This document shows positions 23,569 to 32,828 of a DNA stretch of 45,888 bases, one piece after another. The translations under genes were made by a program, and so were the position numbers. The DNA is from an uncultured Bacilli bacterium (lineage in GTDB: Bacteria; Bacillota_I; Bacilli_A; RF39; UBA660): the NCBI GenBank assembly GCA_910584085.1, contig CAJTZY010000005.1, forward strand, positions 23,021 to 68,908. Reading direction: 5' to 3'. Below the pieces are notes generated by a model. It saw nothing but the letters and a program-made list of their open reading frames with translations. It was not told the DNA's origin and made no database searches. The stretch's first letter is position 1. Each line of letters opens with the position of its first letter.

Positions 23569-24525
23569 TTGAAGGTTAGTGTAATAATTCCAGTTTATAA
23601 TGGAGAAAAATATTTAGAAAAATGTTTAAATTCTGTAATTAATCAAAGTTATAGGGATTTAGAAATAATAGTAATAAATGACGGATCAGTCGATAATACA
23701 TTAAACATTTTGAAGGAGTATCAAAAAAAAGATAAGAGAATTATTATTATTGATAAAAAAAATGAAGGCCAAGCTATAGCGAGAAATGTTGGACTATCAA
23801 AGGCAACTGGTAAATATGTGACTTTTATTGATTCTGATGATTTTGTTGATTTAAATATGATAAATGATTTTGTAATTACTTCATTAAAATATGATTCTGA
23901 TGTTGTAGTTTGCAATTTAAGGGGAATAAAAGATAATGGAGATGAATGTCTAATATGTGGATTAAATAAAATCACTCATGATAATAAAATAAATTTTATT
24001 TTATCTGATCCAGGTCCATGTGCAAAATTATTTAAATTTAATTTACTAAAAAAAATAAATTTTGAATTTTTGGGTGGACATATATATGAAGATTTAGCAA
24101 CTATTCCATATATAGGAATATGTACATCGAGAATAAGACATATTGATAAATATTATTATAACTATTTAATACATGATAATTCTACAATGAAGCAAGTAGT
24201 ATTTAATAATAAACTAAATGATATATTTGATTCACTAGATAATTTAAGTAAATTATTTAATGATCAGTATAGTGATGAACTCGAATATATTTATATTAAA
24301 CATTTACTACATGATGCTAGCCTAAGATTCTTAAATTTCAAAGAAAAATATGCAAAAAAGTCCTTAAATAAAATAGTAAAAATCATGAAAACGAAATATC
24401 CTAAATGGAGAAAAAATAAATATTTAAATTTAATGACTAAGAATGAAATATTATTAACAAAAATTATATATAGGAAATGGTATTTTATGTATGATTTTTA
24501 TAGGAAGGTAACAAACAAAGTATGA
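23569..24525 (+). CDS. Family 2 glycosyltransferase
   Basis: 318 residues. GT-A motifs are SVIIPVYNGEKYLEKCLNSV, NDGSVDNT, ARNVGLSKATGKY and FIDSDDFVDLNM, with a later IYEDLATI acidic motif. The start is TTG 23569, preceded by TAGGTGATAA, which is well placed. Its stop TGA overlaps the ATG of the following GT4 (ATGA), so translation of the two is coupled. Sugar specificity cannot be inferred. Confidence 0.9.
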   Translation: MKVSVIIPVYNGEKYLEKCLNSVINQSYRDLEIIVINDGSVDNTLNILKEYQKKDKRIIIIDKKNEGQAIARNVGLSKATGKYVTFIDSDDFVDLNMINDFVITSLKYDSDVVVCNLRGIKDNGDECLICGLNKITHDNKINFILSDPGPCAKLFKFNLLKKINFEFLGGHIYEDLATIPYIGICTSRIRHIDKYYYNYLIHDNSTMKQVVFNNKLNDIFDSLDNLSKLFNDQYSDELEYIYIKHLLHDASLRFLNFKEKYAKKSLNKIVKIMKTKYPKWRKNKYLNLMTKNEILLTKIIYRKWYFMYDFYRKVTNKV

Positions 24526-25682
24526 AAAATATATTATTTGTTGTGGATGAGAAGAGAATGGGTGGAGTATCAATTCTTCTTGAAGATATGATGAGATTTA
24601 TTGATTTAAGTAATAAGAACATAGATATTTTAGTTTTACATAACAATGGAGATAGACTTGAAAATTTGGGAAGCAATATAAATGTTATTTATGGTGGTAA
24701 ATATTTTGATGCAGTTGATTTAACTATAAAAGAAGTTATAAAAACTAAAAAAATAAGCAAAATATTAAGAAAAGCAATGCTTGTTTTTGATATGAAAACA
24801 GGATTAATTAAATATAAAATATTAAGAGAAAGAAAAAAAATATTAAATAAAAAGTATGATATAGAAATTGCTTTTAAAGATGGTTTCACTGCTCTTTTTG
24901 TAGCATTCGGTAATACTCCTAAGAAAATACACTGGCTTCACTATGATTATAAAATATCAAATCCAAACGCTAAATATGATAAATTATTTAAAAAGATATT
25001 ACCAAAGTTTGATGAAATTATTGCTGTATCTGAAGGGGTTATGAATGATTTTAATAATATTTATAGACTTCAAAATAAAACAAGAGTTATACCTAATTTA
25101 ATAGATATAAATAAAATAATAGAAAAATCAAAATCAACTATTGAAACAAAAAAGAATGATTTAGAAATAATTTCTGTTGGAAGACTTCATTATATGAAAG
25201 GTTATGATAGATTTATAGACGCTATTGCTAGATTAAAAAATGAGGGATATTTAAATCATGTAAGTTTTAAAATATATGGTGATGGTCCAGAAAAATTTGG
25301 CCTATTAAATAAAATTTTAGATTTAAATTTAAGTCAAATTGTAACATTAGAGGGAAAAACGGATAATCCATATAAATACATGAAAAATGCTGATTTATTT
25401 GTATTATCATCAGTATACGAACCATTTGGATTAGTTATAATAGAAGCTTTGACACTTGGTACACCAGTAATTGCAACAGAAAATTCTGCAACTAATAAAT
25501 TAATAAGAAATAATGTTAATGGACTAATAGTGGAAAATTCAACTGATGGAATATATTTAGGATTAAAGGAAATATTAACTAATAAGGAAAAATTAAAATT
25601 ATTAAAGTCAAATGCAAAAAAATTTGATTATACAACTGAAAATGAAAAAATAGTAAAAGAACTTGAAGATTTACTTAGATAG
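24522..25682 (+). CDS. Family 4 glycosyltransferase
   Basis: 386 residues. N-terminal Rossmann half starts NILFVVDEKRMGGVSILLED; the C-terminal half holds IAVSEGVMNDF, VIPNLID, SVGRLHYMKGYDRFIDAIA, GDGPE and the donor-binding VLSSVYEPFGLVIIEALTLG. These are typical of GT4 retaining transferases. It overlaps the preceding GT2 by 4 nt and is 10 bp from the polymerase fusion gene, indicating tight co-expression. It acts on the cytoplasmic side; substrate unknown. Confidence 0.9.
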   Translation: MKNILFVVDEKRMGGVSILLEDMMRFIDLSNKNIDILVLHNNGDRLENLGSNINVIYGGKYFDAVDLTIKEVIKTKKISKILRKAMLVFDMKTGLIKYKILRERKKILNKKYDIEIAFKDGFTALFVAFGNTPKKIHWLHYDYKISNPNAKYDKLFKKILPKFDEIIAVSEGVMNDFNNIYRLQNKTRVIPNLIDINKIIEKSKSTIETKKNDLEIISVGRLHYMKGYDRFIDAIARLKNEGYLNHVSFKIYGDGPEKFGLLNKILDLNLSQIVTLEGKTDNPYKYMKNADLFVLSSVYEPFGLVIIEALTLGTPVIATENSATNKLIRNNVNGLIVENSTDGIYLGLKEILTNKEKLKLLKSNAKKFDYTTENEKIVKELEDLLR

Positions 25683-25692
25683 GAGATGAAGT

Positions 25693-28191
25693 ATGAAAAA
25701 GAAAATTGACTTAGAAAAGATATTAATGATATTCATAATACTACAACCGTTTTTAGACTTTTATTTACTATATTCTGAGCAAGTTACAAATATTTTCAAA
25801 TTTTCTCCAACAACAATTATAAGAATGACTTTTGTAGCATTCTTTATAATTTATTTAATATTTAAAATAAAATATAATAAAAAATATTTTTGGATATTAG
25901 GGTATTTAATATTAATTTTTATTTATTTAATATTTCATATTATTAATTCACTAAACTTTAATATATCTATAGGCGATAATTTAAACTTTTCATATATAAC
26001 TGAGGCATTTTACTTTATAAGATTAATTATACCTATACTTTTAATATTTATTACATATAAAATAAATATTAAAGATGAAACCTTTAGAAAGTCAATAGTA
26101 GTAGTTTCACTAATATGTTCTTTAGAAATAATTATAACAAATATATTTAAAATATCACTTACTTCATATGGTGGTGATAGCTTTATAGCTGGTAATATAT
26201 TTGATTGGTTTATTAATAGATCTTATACCTTTGAACAGTTAGCAAGTAGAGGATTCTTTTATATGGCAAATCAGGTAAGTGCATTACTTATTATGCTACT
26301 TCCAATTAATATTTATTATGCTCTTAGAACTTCTAGAAAAAGTTGTATATTTTCATCTATAACACTATCTTTATCACTTATTATGCTTGGAACAAGGGTA
26401 GGAACTTATGGATGGTTTTTGATTTCTTTAGTTGCGTTCATAGTTTGGATATTTTTTGGAATAATTCATAAAAATAAAATTGGAATTACAATAAAGAAGG
26501 TTATAGTATATATAATAGTTAATATAATATTAATATTTATATCTTTAAATTCACCACTGATACTTAGACAAACCTTTATAGATTATGAATCATTAGAAAA
26601 AGAAAATCTTACAGATGAAATAAATGATAAACTTAACAATTTAAAAACAGATGAGGAAATGAAAAACTTTATAATTCAATATTATGAGCATTACTCAATA
26701 CCACTTGAATATATAGATGATATATACTCATATAAAAATGATTATAAATTTTGGATTGAGACTATGAAACTTCCATATTCTATACGTGGTGGGAACAGAA
26801 ATCTAGAAAAATTAATGACTAAGAGAATATATGAATTAAATGAAAACAGTAAAGATAAATTTTTAGGAATGGGATATTCAATATTTAGAAATGCTAAGAT
26901 TTATATTGAACAAGATTTCATTGTACATTATTATACAATTGGTGTATTTGGCATTATATTATTCTTATTACCATATTTAGCAGTTGCAACATTTGCTATA
27001 ATTTATATGCTAGTAAAACATAATTTAAAGATGAAACCAACTATTTTATGTATGTCAATTTATATAACTCTTGGTGTTTCTATCTTTAGTGGTCATGTTT
27101 TAGATGAATTAATAGTAACTATAATACTTGGATATATAAGTGGTTATCTTTTAACACTAATATTTAATAATGAAAAAAATAAAAGTATAGAATCTAATAA
27201 TTTTATAAATGATGATTATGATGAAAATAATCCTAAAGTTAGCGTAATTGTACCAGTATATAATGTAGAAAAATATTTAAGAAAATGCTTAGACAGTTTA
27301 GTCAATCAAACATTAAAGAATATAGAGATAATCGTTATTAATGATGGAACAAAAGATAATAGTCAGGAGATAATAGATGAATATTCTAAAAAATATAAAA
27401 ATGTAATCGCTCATAAAAAAGAAAATGGTGGGGTAGCAAATACTCGTAATTATGGATTAAAACGTGCAAAGGGAAAATATATAGGATTTGTAGATAGTGA
27501 TGATTATGTATCTTTAGATATGTTTGAAAAATTATATAAAAAAGCAATTTCAAAAGATTTTGATGTAGCTATTTGTAATTTAAAATATATTTATGAAACT
27601 AAGGCGGTAAATAGATCATCAAATGTAGGACATGATTTAATAGGAAAAGGAGAAATTAAAGATAGTATAGTAAATATATATCCAGTATTATGGAATAAAA
27701 TTTATAAGAAAAGTTTATTTATAAAAAATAATATTACATTTAAAGAGGGGGTATGGTTTGAGGATGTAGAAATACTACTTAGATTATACCCATATATAAA
27801 CAGTATTGGATATGTTGAGGATGCTATGTACATGTATTTACAAAGAAGTGGTTCAATAACAAATACATTTGATAAAAGGTTATATAATTATATAGATAAT
27901 TTTAATGGAATAGTTAAATTTTATAAAAATCGACATATGTTTAGAGAATATAAAGATGAATTAGAATATTCATATGTTAGATATTTATTTGCTACTTTTA
28001 TAAAGGGTGCTGCTAAATTTAAAGATAAGAAAGAATTTATAAAGGCATGCGATACAGCGATAATAAATGTAAACAGAAATTTTCCAAATTATAAAAAGAA
28101 TAAATATATAAGAAAATTTAGTTTAAAAAATTTATATTTAAGACATTTTAATAAAAAGCTTGCAAATATTATATATATGATAAGAAAGTAA
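25693..28191 (+). CDS. Wzy/O-antigen-ligase-like polymerase fused to a GT2 domain
   Basis: 832 residues. Residues about 1-495 are polytopic, resembling the O-antigen ligase/polymerase (Wzy/WaaL) superfamily, with a large extracytoplasmic loop at about 295-410. Residues about 515-825 are a complete family 2 glycosyltransferase (SVIVPVYNVEKYLRKCLDSL, NDGTKDNS, NTRNYGLKRAKGKY, FVDSDDYVS, FEDVEILL). The join is a charged linker of about 20 residues (SIESNNFINDDYDENN). The GT2 half would lie in the cytoplasm while polymerisation occurs outside, so one protein may couple repeat-unit synthesis and polymerisation. There is no frameshift and no internal start with a good ribosome site, so the fusion looks genuine. 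It is the only polymerase candidate in the cluster. Confidence 0.85.
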   Translation: MKKKIDLEKILMIFIILQPFLDFYLLYSEQVTNIFKFSPTTIIRMTFVAFFIIYLIFKIKYNKKYFWILGYLILIFIYLIFHIINSLNFNISIGDNLNFSYITEAFYFIRLIIPILLIFITYKINIKDETFRKSIVVVSLICSLEIIITNIFKISLTSYGGDSFIAGNIFDWFINRSYTFEQLASRGFFYMANQVSALLIMLLPINIYYALRTSRKSCIFSSITLSLSLIMLGTRVGTYGWFLISLVAFIVWIFFGIIHKNKIGITIKKVIVYIIVNIILIFISLNSPLILRQTFIDYESLEKENLTDEINDKLNNLKTDEEMKNFIIQYYEHYSIPLEYIDDIYSYKNDYKFWIETMKLPYSIRGGNRNLEKLMTKRIYELNENSKDKFLGMGYSIFRNAKIYIEQDFIVHYYTIGVFGIILFLLPYLAVATFAIIYMLVKHNLKMKPTILCMSIYITLGVSIFSGHVLDELIVTIILGYISGYLLTLIFNNEKNKSIESNNFINDDYDENNPKVSVIVPVYNVEKYLRKCLDSLVNQTLKNIEIIVINDGTKDNSQEIIDEYSKKYKNVIAHKKENGGVANTRNYGLKRAKGKYIGFVDSDDYVSLDMFEKLYKKAISKDFDVAICNLKYIYETKAVNRSSNVGHDLIGKGEIKDSIVNIYPVLWNKIYKKSLFIKNNITFKEGVWFEDVEILLRLYPYINSIGYVEDAMYMYLQRSGSITNTFDKRLYNYIDNFNGIVKFYKNRHMFREYKDELEYSYVRYLFATFIKGAAKFKDKKEFIKACDTAIINVNRNFPNYKKNKYIRKFSLKNLYLRHFNKKLANIIYMIRK

Positions 28192-28208
28192 ATGAAATAG
28201 AGGTAGTT

Positions 28209-28676
28209 ATGAAAAAAGTAATATTTATATCTTCTACAGGTGGACATTTAAGTGAATTGTTACAGTTAAAGCCATTATTTGAAAAATATGATAGTTATTT
28301 AATAACAGAGAAAACTAAATCAACGGTTGGTTTAAAGAAAAAATATAAGCATGTTAATTACTTAGTATACGGTACAAGAGAACATAAATTTACATATTTA
28401 TTTAAATTTGCATTTAATATATTAAAATCATTTATATTATATATTAAAATTAGACCTAAAGTTATAGTAACAACGGGTACACACACTGCTGTACCTATGT
28501 GTTATATAGGAAAGTTATTTAAAAGTAAAATTATTTTTATTGAAACATTTGCAAATAGTAAAACTAAAACAGAATCAGGAAAATATGTATATAAAATTGC
28601 GGATACTTTTATTGTTCAATGGGAAAGTATGTTAGAATTATATCCGAATGCTATTTATGGGGGGTGGATATATTGA
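28209..28676 (+). CDS. PssD/Alg14-like glycosyltransferase subunit
   Basis: 155 residues. It matches the N-terminal, membrane-associated partner of two-part glycosyltransferases (Alg14; PssD/Cps14F-like in bacteria): FISSTGGHLSELLQLKPLF at the N-terminus, then TTGTHTAVPMCYIGKLF and the C-terminal IVQWESMLELYPNAIYGGW. On its own it lacks the donor-binding domain, which the next gene provides. The pair typically adds the second sugar to a lipid-linked primer. It ends with TGA overlapping the TTG start of the next gene. Confidence 0.9.
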   Translation: MKKVIFISSTGGHLSELLQLKPLFEKYDSYLITEKTKSTVGLKKKYKHVNYLVYGTREHKFTYLFKFAFNILKSFILYIKIRPKVIVTTGTHTAVPMCYIGKLFKSKIIFIETFANSKTKTESGKYVYKIADTFIVQWESMLELYPNAIYGGWIY

Positions 28677-29155
28677 TATTTGTGACACTTGGAACTCAAG
28701 ATAGAAAATTTGATAGATTGCTTGCAGCTATAGAAAAACAGATTGAAAATAAAGTAATAACTGAAGAAGTAATTGTACAAGCTGGGTGTTCTAGTAACTT
28801 TAAATCTAAGTACATGAAAATATTTGATTTAATACCTATGGATGAATTTGATAAATTAATCAGCAAGTGCAATATATTAATAACACATGGTGGAGTAGGG
28901 TCTATAATTACAGGGATAAAAAATAATAAAAAGGTAATAGCTGCTGCTAGACTTAAAGAATATGGTGAACATCAAAATAATCATCAACTTCAAATAATAG
29001 AAAATTTTGCTAGAGAAGGATATATTTTGCCACTTAATGACTTTGACAGTTTAGATGAAGTTTTAAAAAATGCTAAAAAATTTAAACCAAAAAAATATGA
29101 AAGCAATACTGATAACTTTATAAAATTAGTTGAAAAGGAAATAGATAATTGGTAA
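28673..29155 (+). CDS. PssE/Alg13-like glycosyltransferase catalytic subunit
   Basis: 160 residues. FVTLGTQDRKFDRLLAAIE at the start and NILITHGGVGSIITGIKNNK are the hallmark of Alg13 and of the C-terminal half of MurG-like GT28 enzymes that bind the UDP-sugar donor. Start TTG 28673 overlaps the TGA of the PssD gene and follows GGGGGGTGG at 28658-28666. A frame open to 28619 would add 18 unconserved residues inside pssD. It functions only with the PssD partner, which positions it at the membrane. Confidence 0.88.
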   Translation: MIFVTLGTQDRKFDRLLAAIEKQIENKVITEEVIVQAGCSSNFKSKYMKIFDLIPMDEFDKLISKCNILITHGGVGSIITGIKNNKKVIAAARLKEYGEHQNNHQLQIIENFAREGYILPLNDFDSLDEVLKNAKKFKPKKYESNTDNFIKLVEKEIDNW

Positions 29156-29221
29156 TTTATAATTTAATTCTTAGTATTAAATTAGGATAATTAATAAATT
29201 AGTATGTTTTATGGGGATTAT

Positions 29222-30739
29222 ATGAAAAAAATATTTAATCAGGAATATTTTAAATATTTAATTGGTATATTTATATTTACATTTATAATGTGTTTACTAA
29301 CACCTATTACTTGTGATGATTGGGGAAACTATTTAGTTGGTAGGAATGGATTAAATTCATCTATTAAAAATGCTATTGATATGTATTCATTTTTGGAAGG
29401 AAGAATTGTAAGTAGAATATTTTTAAATTTCTTTACTTACCACAAACTATTATGGTGTATTTTAAATTCCATTCAAATTACAGCTATAATATATTGCTCA
29501 TATAAAATTATTAATATTAAAAAAAATAAAATAGTATACTTTTTTCCAATACTAAGTATATTATTAGTAAGTTGTCCTTTCTTTGCTCAAACTTATTTAT
29601 GGTTAGCAGCTAATATGACATATTTGACACCCACATTTTTATCCTTTATAATTTTCACATATTTATATAAAACTGAAAATTATAAAATTAGGTTAGCATA
29701 TTTTATACCGTTTATGATTATTAGCTTAATAATCCCTATGTTTGTTGAAAATATTGGATGTGCTTATGTTTTTGGATTATTATTGTGGATATGCTATGCA
29801 ATCTATAAAGAAAAAAGGATTCCTAAAGAGTTAATAATTATGCTAATTTTTTCAGCTATTACATTAATAATAATGTTACTAAGCCCAGGCTCACAACTAA
29901 GATTGCAAAGTTGTTGTAGTGTATTTAGCAGATTGAATTTATTTGAAAAGATATTTATTAATATCCCAAATTTTATAAAGTATACTTTAAATAGAAATAT
30001 TTTTCTTCTAATATTAATGTTAATACCTATAAATCTTTTTATAAAAAATAATATTAAATTCAAATATAAAAAAGTAATTTTAACTATGTTTAATATAATA
30101 CCTATATTAAGTATTATGCAAAATATAATATATATAATACCAGTAAATACAGTAAATTTAATACCAGTATATGATTGTATATTTACAGTAAGCAAATGGT
30201 ACTTTATATTTTATTGGATTTTATTTATATTATTATATCTTGTAAGTATATATAAATTAATAAAAAATAAGGATGAAGCTATTAAAACCCTTATATTAGT
30301 TATAACTTCTATATCATCTTGTTTAGTTATGTTATTAGTACCTGAGTGGAATGACAGAGTAACAGTGTTTAGTACATTTACTTTGTTATTTACTTCAATA
30401 AAATTAATAAATAATCAAATTAATATAAAGTTTGATAAAAGTTTCAAAATAATATTTATTATAGTTATAATATATTACAGTTTAATTTTTGTTTATAATT
30501 TTATATTTGATATGAGGAGGAAAAATCAAATAAATCAAATTATTGATTCTAATGAAGAAATAATTTATTTGTATCAAAATAAATCTAATATGCTTTGGGG
30601 ATATGAACCATGGGATGAATATCATGATAAAGTATTTAAATTATATTATGGAATAGATGAAAATGTTAAAATAGAAATTCATACACCAACTATTAAAGAG
30701 TTATATAAATTCATTGTATTTGGTAAGTATAGGAGGTAA
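29222..30739 (+). CDS. Polytopic membrane protein, GT-C/DUF6056-like
   Basis: 505 residues with about 11-12 hydrophobic helices. The first extracytoplasmic loop contains TCDDWGNYLVGRNGL, similar in form to the acidic loop that carries catalytic Asp residues in GT-C transferases; the region also resembles DUF6056 proteins. It lies directly before a GtrB-like lipid-sugar synthase. It may therefore transfer sugar from an undecaprenyl-phosphate-sugar donor onto the polymer outside the membrane; this role is inferred. ATG 29222 with GGGGA five bases upstream was preferred over ATG 29204. It ends 8 bp before gtrB. Confidence 0.7.
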   Translation: MKKIFNQEYFKYLIGIFIFTFIMCLLTPITCDDWGNYLVGRNGLNSSIKNAIDMYSFLEGRIVSRIFLNFFTYHKLLWCILNSIQITAIIYCSYKIINIKKNKIVYFFPILSILLVSCPFFAQTYLWLAANMTYLTPTFLSFIIFTYLYKTENYKIRLAYFIPFMIISLIIPMFVENIGCAYVFGLLLWICYAIYKEKRIPKELIIMLIFSAITLIIMLLSPGSQLRLQSCCSVFSRLNLFEKIFINIPNFIKYTLNRNIFLLILMLIPINLFIKNNIKFKYKKVILTMFNIIPILSIMQNIIYIIPVNTVNLIPVYDCIFTVSKWYFIFYWILFILLYLVSIYKLIKNKDEAIKTLILVITSISSCLVMLLVPEWNDRVTVFSTFTLLFTSIKLINNQINIKFDKSFKIIFIIVIIYYSLIFVYNFIFDMRRKNQINQIIDSNEEIIYLYQNKSNMLWGYEPWDEYHDKVFKLYYGIDENVKIEIHTPTIKELYKFIVFGKYRR

Positions 30740-30747
30740 AATTTAAA

Positions 30748-31686
30748 ATGGAAAAAATATCAATTATAGTGCCTTGCTATAACGAGGAAACTTCATTACC
30801 AATATTTTATGAAGAAATTACTAAAGTATCTAATAAGTTGAATGAGATTGTTTTTGAATATTTATTTGTAGATGACGGTTCTAAAGATAAGACTTTAGAA
30901 ATATTAAAAGGATTATGCAAAAAGGATAATCGTGTTAGATATATATCACTTTCTAGAAATTTTGGTAAAGAGGCAGCCATGTATGCTGGATTTGAAAATT
31001 CAACTGGTGATTATGTCGCAGTTATGGATGCAGATTTACAAGATCCTCCATCACTTTTGCCAACAATGTTAAAAGTAATAAAGGAGGATGGATATGATTG
31101 TGTAGCAACAAGGAGAGTAACTAGAAAAGGTGAGCCAGTAATTAGAAATCTTTTTGCGAGATTATTTTATAAAATAATTAATAAAATATCAAAAACTGAT
31201 ATAGTGGATGGTGCGAGAGACTATCGTCTTATGAAGAGAAAAATGGTAGATTCTATATTGTCAATGAAAGAGTATAATCGTTTTTCAAAGGGAATTTTTG
31301 GATGGGTTGGATTTAATACAAAATGGATAGAATATGAAAATATTGAAAGGATTGCTGGTGAGACAAAGTGGAGTTTTTGGAAACTATTTTTGTATTCAGT
31401 TGAGGGGATAACTGCTTTTTCAACTGCTCCGTTGGTTTTAGCCTCTATATTTGGTATACTTTTTATATTTATTTCAATTATAGTTATAATATTCATTATT
31501 GTTAAAACCTTAGTTCTTGGTGATCCAACAAATGGGTGGCCAAGCTTGGTATGTATTGTCTTTTTTGTGGGAGGTATTCAACTATTTTCAACGGGGATTA
31601 TTGGCCAATACCTGTCAAAAACATATCTTGAAACAAAGAACAGACCAATTTATATAGTTAAAGAAACTGAAAAAGATAATGAATAA
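30748..31686 (+). CDS. GtrB-type polyprenyl-phosphate glycosyltransferase
   Basis: 312 residues. A GT2 domain of the dolichol-phosphate-mannose-synthase type (SIIVPCYNEETSLPIFYEEI, DDGSKDKT, RNFGKEAAMYAGFENSTGDY, VMDADLQDPP) is followed by the amphipathic-helix signature DGARDYRLM and by two C-terminal transmembrane helices. Such enzymes make undecaprenyl-phosphate-glucose or a similar donor on the inner face, which is flipped and used by a GT-C transferase. No GtrA-like flippase is present beside it. It is the last gene of the cluster and is followed by a terminator. Confidence 0.92.
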   Translation: MEKISIIVPCYNEETSLPIFYEEITKVSNKLNEIVFEYLFVDDGSKDKTLEILKGLCKKDNRVRYISLSRNFGKEAAMYAGFENSTGDYVAVMDADLQDPPSLLPTMLKVIKEDGYDCVATRRVTRKGEPVIRNLFARLFYKIINKISKTDIVDGARDYRLMKRKMVDSILSMKEYNRFSKGIFGWVGFNTKWIEYENIERIAGETKWSFWKLFLYSVEGITAFSTAPLVLASIFGILFIFISIIVIIFIIVKTLVLGDPTNGWPSLVCIVFFVGGIQLFSTGIIGQYLSKTYLETKNRPIYIVKETEKDNE

Positions 31687-31709
31687 AGTTAATAAGCATA
31701 TAATATAAT

Positions 31710-31736
31710 AAAAGTAAATATACTTTTTACTATTTT
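31710..31736 (+). terminator. Terminator of the polysaccharide cluster
   Basis: AAAAGTA (31710-31716) / TACTTTT (31721-31727), loop AATA, followed by a T-rich stretch. Confidence 0.7.
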
Positions 31737-31754
31737 TTATAAAAAATGCTTAAT

Positions 31755-31783
31755 TTGACAAAAAAATGTAAATTTGTTATAAT
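31755..31783 (+). promoter_or_regulatory. Perfect consensus promoter of the large ncRNA
   Basis: TTGACA (31755-31760), 17-bp spacer, TATAAT (31778-31783), with TG at 31775-31776. Expected transcription start is near 31790, just before the closing helix of the RNA. Confidence 0.9.
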
Positions 31784-31789
31784 TGTTTG

Positions 31790-32400
31790 TATCGATGGCA
31801 CATTATTCTAGTCATTAAATTTATTATGAAGACGGGGCTAAAAATCCGTTAAAGAGCATATCGATGAAACTTCTTGTGCTTGCTTTTATCGCCCAGATAG
31901 GGGTGAGTGCTGGAAATGAGAGTGTTGGGCGTCCATAATGGCATATGTAAATGACCCACCACTCGTGGAGACCTATTCTTGTGTTTTGCCTATACGTTTT
32001 TACTGATGGACTTTATACGAAATAGGATTAAACCTACCAAGTGATGAAAGTTGCGGGTAGCGTAGCTTGTCTTGAGTGAGTAATTGGGATAGTTGATTAA
32101 ACGATTCGGTAAGTTTATAGCTAGAACCTCCAGGATCGCAATTTGAAATATTACTTGCAAAAAAGAATTAATAATAAATAAATGGTGAGGAAATCTTCTA
32201 GAGTGTTGTTAGTATAGGATTGCAGTGCGTACTAAGTGGCAATCAAGTAGTATATTAGGTGACTATATACTGGATTTTTTAAAGGGGAACCGCTTTATTG
32301 GTAACGATAAGTAAAATCTAGGGAAAACCAACTTGACCTATGACGTAAAGTTAACTATACTAACGCCATCATAAATTAAAGGCTTATGCCTTTTTATTTT
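31790..32400 (+). ncRNA. Large structured non-coding RNA, ~600 nt (ROOL- or OLE-like candidate)
   Basis: The stretch 31687-32492 has no credible coding frame but carries a perfect promoter and an intrinsic terminator. The 5' and 3' ends pair (GATGGC 31794-31799 with GCCATC 32365-32370). Many internal helices can be read: CGCCCA/TGGGCG (31890-31895/31926-31931), CCAC/GTGG (31956-31959/31965-31968), CTACC/GGTAG (32034-32038/32056-32060), GATTGC/GCAATC (32218-32223/32239-32244), AGTATAT/ATATACT (32249-32255/32265-32271) and TTGGT/ACCAA (near 32298/32327). G+C is visibly higher than in the flanks. It lacks the signatures of tmRNA, RNase P RNA, SRP RNA and 6S RNA. Size and organisation resemble the large 'ornate' bacterial RNAs such as ROOL and OLE; I cannot assign the class from memory of sequence. 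The function is unknown. Confidence 0.85.
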
Positions 32401-32402
32401 TT
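32378..32402 (+). terminator. Intrinsic terminator of the large ncRNA
   Basis: AAAGGC (32378-32383), loop TTAT, GCCTTT (32388-32393), then a long T-rich tail. It starts 8 nt after the closing helix. Confidence 0.85.
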
Positions 32403-32492
32403 TTAAAATTATGAAAAAAATATGATAATTTTATAATTTTATTGATATAAATTTTTAAAAATGTTAAAATTAATTATAGGAGTGATATTATT

Positions 32493-32828
32493 ATGTATAG
32501 TTTATTTACAATATTTTTACCTAGTGTATTAGGTTTAAAAATTATTGATCATTTAAATCCAAAATTAAAAATAAAAGATTTGATAATTTATTATTTTTTA
32601 TTAGTTTTAATTTCAAATATTTTATGTATTGGTGTTGATTTACTATTAAATAACTTTGAAGAAAGTTTAGTTATATATATTTCAGAACATTTGGGCTTTG
32701 CATTTAAATATCTATTGTTTTCGACAGTTGTAAATTTCTTTTTGGGCTTTGCTTTCAGCATACTTATAAAAAATTTTAGTATATCATTAGAGGTAAAAAA
32801 TGAAACAAAAAATAGGAAAAGTAATTAA
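32493..32828 (+). CDS. Small polytopic membrane protein
   Basis: 111 residues with about three hydrophobic helices (near residues 2-17, 30-52 and 66-92) and a basic, Lys/Asn-rich C-terminus. No family is recognised. Its last 29 bases overlap the start of the phosphoglycerol transferase gene, so the two are translated from one message and may function together in the membrane. The ribosome site is AGGAGTGATA before ATG 32493. Confidence 0.7.
   Translation: MYSLFTIFLPSVLGLKIIDHLNPKLKIKDLIIYYFLLVLISNILCIGVDLLLNNFEESLVIYISEHLGFAFKYLLFSTVVNFFLGFAFSILIKNFSISLEVKNETKNRKSN

Noticed and set aside
28619..28672. A longer N-terminus for the PssE-like protein
   Set aside because: It would lie inside the pssD-like gene, and family proteins begin at the FVTLGT strand; TTG 28673 has a strong ribosome site.
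31790..32400. tmRNA, RNase P RNA, SRP RNA, group I intron or a riboswitch for the following gene
   Set aside because: No tRNA-like end or tag frame, no RNase P GAGGAAAGTCC-type core, no SRP Alu or tetraloop core and no intron core elements were seen. The element also has its own terminator before the next gene.
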